The notes under the pieces: generated by a model
Told to the model about the DNA's origin: nothing
The model's input: only the letters and a program-made list of their open reading frames with translations
Databases searched by the model: none
Assembly (NCBI GenBank): GCA_021798235.1
Contig: JAJZMO010000194.1
Span: 1 to 10,489, forward strand
Length of the DNA stretch: 10,489 nucleotides
Reading direction: 5' to 3'
From: Acidobacteriota bacterium
GTDB taxonomy: Bacteria > Acidobacteriota > Terriglobia > Terriglobales > Acidobacteriaceae
Shown here: positions 1-6,180 of the stretch, one piece after another
Numbering within the stretch: position 1 is the first letter of the stretch
Layout: every line of letters starts with the position of its first letter
Position numbers and translations under genes: made by a program

Positions 1-30
1 CCTTGCCGCCTTCATGCTCCGCTATAGTGA

Positions 31-38
31 AGAAAGAG
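31..38 (+). promoter_or_regulatory. Shine-Dalgarno-like site of ptrB
   Basis: The purine run AGAAAGAG ends 6 nt before the ATG at 45. It decides the start: the reading frame is open back to a TTG at position 3, but that TTG has no visible ribosome binding site within the window, and the extra 14 residues do not resemble the family N-terminus. Confidence 0.6.
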
Positions 39-44
39 CCTCTC

Positions 45-2156
45 ATGGAATCCAAAAACATTCTCAACCCTCCCAGCGCGCGCAAGCAACCCACCACGAC
101 ACAAATCCACGGCCACACCTTGCAGGATGACTACGCATGGTTGCGCAATAAGGAAAGCGCTGAAGTCCTCGCATATCTGGAGGCAGAAAACGCCTACACC
201 GCTGCCATCATGCAGCCTGCGCAGCCCTTGGCCGACACACTTTACGCGGAGATGCTCAGCCACATTCAGCAAACGGACGTCTCCGTTCCCTACTTCAAAC
301 ATGGATTTTTTTATTACTCACGCATCGTCGAAGGCCAGCAGTACATGCTGTACTGCCGCATTCCAGCGCCTGCCGGTTCCAACGCCGACACGCTCCCTAC
401 GCTGCCTCCGCCCGAGGGTTTTCCCAACGAGCAGGTGCTGCTCGACGTCAATCAGCTCGCTCTTGGCCAAGCCTTCCTGTCTCTCGGTGCCTTCGCCGTC
501 TCGGACGACGGCCTCCGCCTGGCCTACACCACAGACAACACCGGCTTTCGCCAATACATCCTCTTCGTCCGCGATCTGCGCAGCGGCATCACCACACCCG
601 CACTGGCCGAGCGCGTCGGCTCCATCGAGTGGGCCGCCGATAACCACACGCTCTTCTACGCCATCGAAGATGAAGAGACCAAGCGCCAGCACCAACTCTA
701 CCGCTTGAACCTTACAGATCCGCAGTCGCAAAGCACGTTGCTCTACGAAGAGCCAGATGAGCGCTTCAACATCGCCATCAACCGCACCCGCGATGGAGAA
801 TATCTTCTGCTGGAAATCTCCAGCCACACCACCAGCGAACTGCGCTTTCTCTCCGCGCAACAGCCGCTCGGCTCTTTCCAAATCCTCGAAACTCGCCGTG
901 ATGCAATCGAATACTACGCCGATCACTGCGAAGGCCACTGGTACATTCGGGCCAACGATACGGGTAGAAACTTTCGCCTGGTCACCGCGCCCGTCACCGC
1001 ATGCCGCCGGGAAAACTGGCGCGAAATTTTGCCCCACCGTGCGGACATCATGCTGGAGGATGTTGATCTCTTCCGCAGCTTCTTCGCCGTTACAGAGCGC
1101 ATCCACGGGCTACCCCACCTGCGCATCTTTGACCGCAGCAGCGCGCAGCCGCTCCAAGAGATTGCCTTTCCAGAGCCAGCCTATCGCGCCGCAGCAGAGA
1201 TCAACGCGGAGTTCGACGCGACCACCTATCGCTACAGCTATCAGTCGCTGGTCACTCCCGCCTCTGTCTACCTATATGATGTGACCGCCGCCAAAAGCAC
1301 GCTGCTCAAGCAAGCCATAGTCCCCGGTGGATTTGATCGTTCGCTCTACACATCCGAACGCATCTTTGCGCCTGCACAGGACGGCGTGCTGGTGCCTGTT
1401 TCCCTCGTCTACCGCAAGGACATATTCGCAAGCGGAAACAACCCAATCTACATTTACGGTTATGGATCCTATGGCTACTCGCTGCCCATCGGCTTCAACT
1501 CCAACCGGATCAGCCTGCTCGATCGCGGCCTGGTGCTCGCCTACGCACACATTCGCGGCGGTGGAGAAATGGGCAAACCCTGGCATGATGCCGGACGCCT
1601 GATGCAAAAGCAGAACACCTTCTCCGACTTCATCGCCGTTACAGAACACTTGCTTGCGCAGGGTTATGGCGCACGCGACAAGGTGGCCATCGAGGGCGGC
1701 AGCGCGGGCGGCTTGCTGATGGGCGCCGTGGTCAATCAACGCCCCGATCTCTTCCGCGTGGTGCTCTCGCACGTCCCATTTGTGGATGTAATGAACACCA
1801 TGCTCGATGCCTCCCTGCCGCTCACCGTGCCCGAGTATGAGGAGTGGGGCAATCCCAACGAACAGCCTGCATTTGATTGCATGTTGGCATATTCGCCGTA
1901 TGACAATCTGCGCGCACAGGCCTATCCAGCCATGCTGGTCAAGACCTCGCTGCATGACAGTCAGGTGATGTATTGGGAGCCGGCAAAGTACGTGGCCAAA
2001 CTGCGCACGCTCAAGCAGGATGCGAATCTCTTACTGCTGCACACCAACATGGCCGCAGGCCACGGCGGAGCCTCAGGCCGCTACGACTACTTGAAAGAGA
2101 TCGCCTTCGACTATGCTTTTCTGCTCTGGCAGCTTGGCGTGGAGCGCATCGCGTAG
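45..2156 (+). CDS. ptrB: Oligopeptidase B (protease II), S9A serine peptidase
   Basis: This is a 703-residue cytosolic serine oligopeptidase that cleaves short peptides after Arg or Lys. The length is normal for the family. The N-terminal part (about residues 1-70 plus a beta-propeller to about 410) gates access; the C-terminal alpha/beta hydrolase carries the active site. The nucleophile lies in GGSAGG (Ser553), the acid in LHDSQ (Asp638) and the base in GHGG (His673). Spacings of 85 and 120 residues equal those I recall for E. coli Ser532/Asp617/His652. The S1 glutamates E576/E578 of the enterobacterial enzyme correspond to Glu597 and Glu599 in the PEYEEWGNP segment. At the positions of the S2 aspartates D460/D462 there are Pro481 and Gly483, so P2 preference may differ. 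There is no signal peptide. The gene stands alone on the plus strand, convergent with the next unit. The start was chosen at ATG 45 because of its ribosome binding site. Identification is firm; the substrate detail is inference. Confidence 0.95.
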   Translation: MESKNILNPPSARKQPTTTQIHGHTLQDDYAWLRNKESAEVLAYLEAENAYTAAIMQPAQPLADTLYAEMLSHIQQTDVSVPYFKHGFFYYSRIVEGQQYMLYCRIPAPAGSNADTLPTLPPPEGFPNEQVLLDVNQLALGQAFLSLGAFAVSDDGLRLAYTTDNTGFRQYILFVRDLRSGITTPALAERVGSIEWAADNHTLFYAIEDEETKRQHQLYRLNLTDPQSQSTLLYEEPDERFNIAINRTRDGEYLLLEISSHTTSELRFLSAQQPLGSFQILETRRDAIEYYADHCEGHWYIRANDTGRNFRLVTAPVTACRRENWREILPHRADIMLEDVDLFRSFFAVTERIHGLPHLRIFDRSSAQPLQEIAFPEPAYRAAAEINAEFDATTYRYSYQSLVTPASVYLYDVTAAKSTLLKQAIVPGGFDRSLYTSERIFAPAQDGVLVPVSLVYRKDIFASGNNPIYIYGYGSYGYSLPIGFNSNRISLLDRGLVLAYAHIRGGGEMGKPWHDAGRLMQKQNTFSDFIAVTEHLLAQGYGARDKVAIEGGSAGGLLMGAVVNQRPDLFRVVLSHVPFVDVMNTMLDASLPLTVPEYEEWGNPNEQPAFDCMLAYSPYDNLRAQAYPAMLVKTSLHDSQVMYWEPAKYVAKLRTLKQDANLLLLHTNMAAGHGGASGRYDYLKEIAFDYAFLLWQLGVERIA

Positions 2157-2348
2157 CTCGATCGTTTTTTGTGCTCGACGTCCACCAGATTCAGCCGTAG
2201 TGCAATTTGAAAAACAAGAGAGTAGCGAGTAATCCAACATTCTTAAAACGAACTCACGATCGAAAATTTCTGGATCCCCATTCCAGCCGCACTGCTTGCG
2301 GCCAGAGGGGAAGACTACGCTTCCATTCCCGCTGTAAATACCCGGCAA
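2157..2348. other. Convergent intergenic region between ptrB and the ABC exporter
   Basis: This is 192 bp between two convergent stop codons, with no credible gene. Just after the ptrB stop, a weak GAGC/GCTC 4-bp pairing spanning the stop is followed by a run of six T (2165-2170). This could be a poor Rho-independent terminator for ptrB. The palindrome CGATCG occurs twice (near 2159 and 2257). A better stem-loop lies at 2286-2302. Confidence 0.5.
2286..2302. other. GC-rich stem-loop, possible transcript-end structure
   Basis: GCCGCA pairs perfectly with TGCGGC over 6 bp around a 5-nt loop. It lies about 46 bp past the stop of the minus-strand ABC gene. On neither strand is it followed directly by a T-run; on the minus strand the first T-rich stretch (AAATTTT) begins about 15 nt later. 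It is therefore not a textbook intrinsic terminator. It could stabilise 3' ends or work with Rho. Confidence 0.3.
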
Positions 2349-4295
2349 TCACACGCCGCGCAGTGCCTGCGAAAAACTCACCTCACGCTGCTTCTTATCC
2401 CGCGCAGATTTCTCCTCTTGGGGGATGCTATCGCCTTCGCCGGGCGCAAGAAATAGATTCGCCTCCAGCCCATGCTGGCGCGTGTAGAGATCCCAATAGC
2501 GTCCGCGCTTGGCAAATAATTCTTCGTGATTGCCTCGCTCAGCGATGCGTCCCTCTTCGATCACAAGAATCTGATCCGCACGCCGAATGGTGGAGAGCCG
2601 GTGCGCGATCACAAACGTTGTGCGCCCACGCATCAGATAGCTGAGTCCCTCTTGAATCAACGCCTCACTTTCAGAATCCAGGCTGGAAGTGGCCTCATCT
2701 AGAATCAAAATTCTGGGATCGGCCAGAATCGCACGCGCAATGGAGATGCGCTGGCGCTGCCCGCCGGAGAGCTTCACGCCGCGCTCGCCAACAATGGTCT
2801 CGTAGCCTTCAGGAAAACGCTCGGCAAACTCATCCACGCGCGCAATGCGGCAGGCCGCGAGCACTTGCTCCTCGGTGGCCTGCGGACGCGAAAACTGAAC
2901 GTTATCCCGAATGCTGCCATCAAACAGAAATGATTCTTGCAGCACCACGCCCAACTGCGTGCGATAGTCGCGAAGCCGCACCGTCGCCAGATCCACACCA
3001 TCAATACGTACACAGCCAACATCCGGCACATGAAAGGCGCAGAGTAAACTGATGATCGTCGACTTGCCCGATCCCGAAGGCCCGATCAGTGCTGTCACCG
3101 TGCCCGGCTGCGCATCGAGCGTAATGCTGCGCAACACCGGCTTATCTGGCTCATAGGAGAAGCTGACATCTTCATAGCGCACCTCGCCACGCAAGGGGCC
3201 GATGGATACCGTGCGGCGCGGGTCGCGCTGTTCATCGGTCTCCGCAAGAATCTCACTGGTGCGATCCAGTCCAGCCAGGGCCTCCGTAAGTTGCGTGCCA
3301 ATGGCGACGATCTGGAAAACGGGTGCAATCATGTACGCGAGAAACATGACGTATTCCAAATAATCGCCGCGTGTCATGTGATGCGCCACCACCTGTTGCG
3401 CGCCCAGATACATAACCAGCGCACCCACCACACCCAGTACCACCGTGGAGGCCAGCCCCATCACCGACTGTGCCGTCAACGTGCGGATCACATTCTCCAA
3501 GAGCCGCAACACTCCACCTGCAAATACCTTGGCCTCGCGTTCTTCCGCGTGGTATCCCTTCACCACGCGCACGCCGCCCAAGGATTCCGTGAGTCGACCG
3601 GTCACCTCTGCGTTGATGCGCGCGCGCTCGCGAAAGATGGGCCGGATGGTCTTGAAGGCCGTGCGCAATATCAACGTGAAGATGGCGAGAATCACAAAGG
3701 CCAGCAGTGTCATTCGAGCGTTGATGTGCAACAGCCAGCCAAAGGCCAGCGCCGCAGCCAACAGTCCGCCCACAAATTCCACCAGCCCTGTGCCGATTAA
3801 ATTGCGCACGCCCTCCACATCCGTCATGATGCGTGAGACCAGCGTGCCCGTGCGATTGGCATCGTAAAATGCGACAGGCAGTCGCCCCACATGCTCCTGC
3901 ACCTGCACACGCAAATCGGCAATCAACCGTTGCGCAGCTTTGGAGAGCAACTGCGTCAGCGCGTAAGACGTGATTCCCTGAATCGCCGTCGCCAGCAGCA
4001 CGGCTCCAATGATCCAACGCAGCAGGCCCATTTCCTGCTTACCCATCACGTCGTCCATCAGATATTTCGTGCTGGCGGGCAACACCAAGCCTGCGACCCG
4101 ATTGATCGCCATCAGCACCAAGCCGACCGAGAGCAAGACCCGCCGGGGGCGTACCAGCTTCCAAATCTCTGGCAACACCTTGCGCAGTTCGGTGCGCTTT
4201 TTTGTATCGGTGACGGCGCGTCCGCCAGCGGACTCCGACTTGCGCCCGCTGCGCGCTCCATGCGTACCGCCCACCCACGCTGGCCGAATCGACAT
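2349..4295 (-). CDS. ABC exporter half-transporter (permease fused to ATPase), MsbA/BmrA-like
   Basis: This 648-residue inner-membrane protein has a type-1 ABC exporter transmembrane domain (about residues 45-325, six predicted helices) followed by a nucleotide-binding domain (about 350-600). It would act as a homodimer pumping lipids, drugs or another hydrophobic substrate outward; the substrate cannot be read from the sequence. The ATPase motifs are complete: Walker A GPSGSGKST with Lys411, Q-loop Gln453, signature LSGGQRQR with Ser510, Walker B ILILDEATSSLD with Asp533 and catalytic Glu534, and H-loop His565. About 50 charged residues follow the ATPase, a tail I would not call a domain. 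The start is ATG 4295, which is 1 nt after the stop of the upstream gene (TAG-G-ATG), implying translational coupling. A longer reading from a TTG at 4328 would overlap the upstream gene by 32 nt and is less likely. The gene is last in the minus-strand unit. Confidence 0.93.
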   Translation of the reverse strand: MSIRPAWVGGTHGARSGRKSESAGGRAVTDTKKRTELRKVLPEIWKLVRPRRVLLSVGLVLMAINRVAGLVLPASTKYLMDDVMGKQEMGLLRWIIGAVLLATAIQGITSYALTQLLSKAAQRLIADLRVQVQEHVGRLPVAFYDANRTGTLVSRIMTDVEGVRNLIGTGLVEFVGGLLAAALAFGWLLHINARMTLLAFVILAIFTLILRTAFKTIRPIFRERARINAEVTGRLTESLGGVRVVKGYHAEEREAKVFAGGVLRLLENVIRTLTAQSVMGLASTVVLGVVGALVMYLGAQQVVAHHMTRGDYLEYVMFLAYMIAPVFQIVAIGTQLTEALAGLDRTSEILAETDEQRDPRRTVSIGPLRGEVRYEDVSFSYEPDKPVLRSITLDAQPGTVTALIGPSGSGKSTIISLLCAFHVPDVGCVRIDGVDLATVRLRDYRTQLGVVLQESFLFDGSIRDNVQFSRPQATEEQVLAACRIARVDEFAERFPEGYETIVGERGVKLSGGQRQRISIARAILADPRILILDEATSSLDSESEALIQEGLSYLMRGRTTFVIAHRLSTIRRADQILVIEEGRIAERGNHEELFAKRGRYWDLYTRQHGLEANLFLAPGEGDSIPQEEKSARDKKQREVSFSQALRGV

Positions 4296-4296
4296 C

Positions 4297-4680
4297 CTAA
4301 GCCTGCGTACGCGCCTTACGCGCAGCAATGAAGGAACGAACGAAAAGCACCGTGAGGATTAGGCATAAGGCAGACATGGCCAGTTCCTCCCACATGGCCA
4401 GTGGACGCAGCACCGCTTGACCGTGCATCTGCTTCAGCACATCGCCCATCGCGCGGATACCAGGAAACAAAAATCCCAACAAGGCGATGGTAACGGCAAT
4501 GTGCATCACGAGCATTCTGCGCTTGCTATCTTCGGTTCCAGCAAAGATTCCGCAGATCCAAAGTGCAACGCCAAAAAAGGCTGGGATCAGCGCCGTGGGC
4601 GCGTGGCTTCCCGTAGCCACAAAAAATCCAGCGCCCAAAAGAATCAGAACGACTGCAAACAAAATCGTGGTCTTCGCCAT
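4297..4680 (-). CDS. Small four-helix membrane protein of unknown function
   Basis: This 127-residue protein has four hydrophobic segments at about residues 4-22, 28-47, 56-74 and 95-117. A short Lys/Arg loop (SKRR) lies between the second and third, and the C-terminus is basic (ARKAR). After the first helix it reads GSHAPTALIPAFFG. I recall this kind of Ser/Pro-Thr-Ala-Leu-Ile-Pro-Ala-Phe-Phe-Gly segment from uncharacterised membrane proteins of acidobacteria and planctomycetes, but I know no function. There are no catalytic or metal-binding motifs. It sits 17 nt after gluconokinase, with a strong ribosome binding site, and its stop is 1 nt before the exporter start. Co-translation with the exporter could mean an accessory role, but that is inference from position only. 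Confidence 0.85.
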   Translation of the reverse strand: MAKTTILFAVVLILLGAGFFVATGSHAPTALIPAFFGVALWICGIFAGTEDSKRRMLVMHIAVTIALLGFLFPGIRAMGDVLKQMHGQAVLRPLAMWEELAMSALCLILTVLFVRSFIAARKARTQA

Positions 4681-4687
4681 AAAATTT

Positions 4688-4693
4688 CTCCTT
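4688..4693 (-). promoter_or_regulatory. Strong Shine-Dalgarno site of the four-helix membrane protein
   Basis: On the minus strand a perfect AAGGAG lies 7 nt before the ATG at 4680, inside the 17-nt gap after the gluconokinase stop. It fixes the start codon and shows that this gene has its own translation initiation rather than depending on read-through from gluconokinase. Confidence 0.8.
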
Positions 4694-4697
4694 ATCC

Positions 4698-5219
4698 TTA
4701 TTCTGAACTCTTCCCATCAGCATAGCGTTCGGGCGCAATCTTCGCGCAGATGGCCTGGACGATTTCTGGAACGCTCTGTGCAATCGAGACGTGCAGCGCA
4801 TCGGCAGGCGGCTCCAGTGTGGCGAGCTGGCTGGGCAGCAGCGCTGGATTCATGTAATGCCCTGCGCGTTGGCCCAACCGCTGCGCAATCAAATCCGCAG
4901 GCCCATCCAGCCATACGAAGCGAATCTGCGCTGCATCCATTGCCTCCATCAATCGCTCGCGGTATTGCCGCTTCAGCGCCGAACAGGCCAGAACACTGTT
5001 CACATCCGCAGCAATCCATGCACCCACCTGCGCATGCAACGCATCCAACCACGGCGCGCGATCGGCATCAGTCAGCGCAACGCCTGCCTGCATCTTGGCG
5101 CGATTCTCTGCAGTGTGAAAATCATCCGCGTCGACAAATTGCCATCCCATGCGCTGCGCCAAGGCGTGGCCTACCGTAGTTTTCCCGCTGCCGGTTACGC
5201 CCATCAAAATCACAACCAT
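4698..5219 (-). CDS. gntK: Gluconokinase (carbohydrate kinase, GntK/IdnK type)
   Basis: This 173-residue cytosolic P-loop kinase phosphorylates D-gluconate with ATP to 6-phosphogluconate, feeding the pentose phosphate or Entner-Doudoroff routes. The length is normal for the family. It has Walker A GVTGSGKT at residues 7-14, the DADDFH substrate-site block at 30-35 followed by N..KM..G..LTD.DR.PWL (39-58), CSALKRQYR at 79-87, and the lid-like GHYM...LL.SQ.ATLE block around 120-136. That block is usually GHFMP in relatives; here it is GHYMN, a mild variation. The ATG at 5219 has AGGTGG 7 nt upstream (5227-5232). The gene starts 40 nt after the SCO gene and ends 17 nt before the membrane protein, so it is probably co-transcribed. 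No gluconate permease, regulator or dehydratase lies nearby, so gluconate use would depend on genes elsewhere or on salvage of internally produced gluconate. Confidence 0.93.
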   Translation of the reverse strand: MVVILMGVTGSGKTTVGHALAQRMGWQFVDADDFHTAENRAKMQAGVALTDADRAPWLDALHAQVGAWIAADVNSVLACSALKRQYRERLMEAMDAAQIRFVWLDGPADLIAQRLGQRAGHYMNPALLPSQLATLEPPADALHVSIAQSVPEIVQAICAKIAPERYADGKSSE

Positions 5220-5259
5220 TGCATAACCACCTGCATCCTGTTTTCACCGGATCGTATCG

Positions 5260-6180
5260 CTACTTCCCCGCCTGCACTGCGCCCCGCACCACCTGCAACA
5301 CCTGCTCCGGCGTCCAGTCATTTGTCGGATACCACGCGAGCACTTTGCCGTCCGGCCCAACAATGGCGGTGGAAAGCGAGTGCTGCAACGTCTTGCCTGG
5401 CCCCGGCGTCACACCCACACCAAACCACTGCAATACAGATGCACGATTGGTCGCTTCCGGTGCGGCAAACTCCCAGTGTTGAAACTTTTCCTGCGTGTAG
5501 CGCCCTGTGTAGGCCTCGCCATAGCTGCGCAACACGGCTGGCGTGTCATACTTCGGATCAAAACTAATGCTGAGCAGGTGCGTCTTGGCGTAGAGCTTCG
5601 GATCTGTTGCCAAGCTCTTGTCGATCGCGGCAAAGTTGCGGCTCATCAACGGGCAGTAATTGGAAAGTGGGCAGCGCGTGTAGATAAATGTCAGCAGCAA
5701 AACCCTGCCGCGATATTGATGCAGATGAATTTTTCTTCCGCTTTGATCCACCAACGCGAAATCCGGAACCGCATCTCCGGGCTGCGGCATGTGATATTGC
5801 ACGGTCGGCTTGCGGTTTAGCTGCGACTGCTGCAGAATGACGATCTCATCCAGCGTGGCTCCGCCCGAACCGCTCAGAGCAAGCTGCGCTCGAATCTTGT
5901 CGCCCGGATGCAGCGCGCCCGCATCCGCAGGATTGGCCAGCGTGTATATCATCGTCATTGGCTCCATCACGCCGGGAATATTTTCGTTGGCCATCTCCAC
6001 AGAGCCATGCTCAACATCCACAGATGCAATCACTCCGCGCACCATGTACGTCTTCGCATGTGCAGATTGCGCATCCTGCGTCCGTGCCGCTGGGGTTGCC
6101 CGCTTGCATCCCGGCAATCCGGCTGCGGCCACAAAAATCACCCCTGCGACAACTCCACGCCGCTTCCTGCGCCAGCTCAT
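5260..6180 (-). CDS. SCO1/SenC-family lipoprotein with N-terminal CusF-like copper-binding domain
   Basis: This 306-residue predicted lipoprotein probably carries copper in the periplasm. A basic N-terminus and a hydrophobic stretch end in the lipobox LPGC with Cys25. Residues about 45-115 resemble the CusF/copper-binding periplasmic fold (PMTM with Met75 and Met77, plus Met72, then PGD). Residues about 133-306 are a thioredoxin-like SCO domain with PDFALVDQSG, the pair Cys170 and Cys176 in TRCPLSNYCP, ISFDP (the usual ISVDP element) and a conserved-type His267 in LQHSLST before GPDG. In classical SCO proteins the cysteines are CxxxC; here five residues separate them, a spacing I recall from acidobacterial and planctomycete members. 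Asn65 stands where CusF-type domains normally have a His ligand. SCO proteins deliver copper to the CuA site of cytochrome c oxidase; that role is inferred. The start overlaps the receptor stop as ATGA, with GAGGG 8 nt upstream. Confidence 0.92.
   Translation of the reverse strand: MSWRRKRRGVVAGVIFVAAAGLPGCKRATPAARTQDAQSAHAKTYMVRGVIASVDVEHGSVEMANENIPGVMEPMTMIYTLANPADAGALHPGDKIRAQLALSGSGGATLDEIVILQQSQLNRKPTVQYHMPQPGDAVPDFALVDQSGRKIHLHQYRGRVLLLTFIYTRCPLSNYCPLMSRNFAAIDKSLATDPKLYAKTHLLSISFDPKYDTPAVLRSYGEAYTGRYTQEKFQHWEFAAPEATNRASVLQWFGVGVTPGPGKTLQHSLSTAIVGPDGKVLAWYPTNDWTPEQVLQVVRGAVQAGK

Noticed and set aside
23..28. TATAGT as a -10 promoter element for ptrB
   Set aside because: It matches 5 of 6 consensus bases, but the expected -35 position falls off the window edge. 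The implied transcription start would cut into the ribosome binding site, so it is not reported as a promoter.
318..1955. Long open frames on the minus strand opposite ptrB (262 and 227 codons)
   Set aside because: They lie wholly inside a strongly identified gene, have no recognisable domains or ribosome binding sites, and are expected as antisense shadows in G+C-rich coding DNA.
2159..2170. Intrinsic terminator formed by CGATCG plus T6 after ptrB
   Set aside because: The palindrome cannot form a stable hairpin with a loop, and the alternative GAGC/GCTC stem is only 4 bp. It is noted in the intergenic entry but not called as a terminator.
2207..2644. A 145-codon plus-strand frame beginning in the convergent gap and running into the exporter
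   Set aside because: Most of it is antisense to the exporter ATPase domain, and the protein has no domain resemblance or hydrophobic pattern.
3253..4017. A 254-codon same-strand frame inside the ABC exporter
   Set aside because: It is a frame-shifted reading of the permease domain, very rich in Gly, Arg, His and Cys. The exporter frame is intact with all motifs, so there is no sign of a frameshift or overlapping gene.
5220..5259. Possible separate promoter or terminator between the SCO gene and gluconokinase
   Set aside because: The 40-nt gap shows no stem-loop with a T-run and no convincing -35/-10 pair, so a break in the transcription unit here is not supported by sequence alone.
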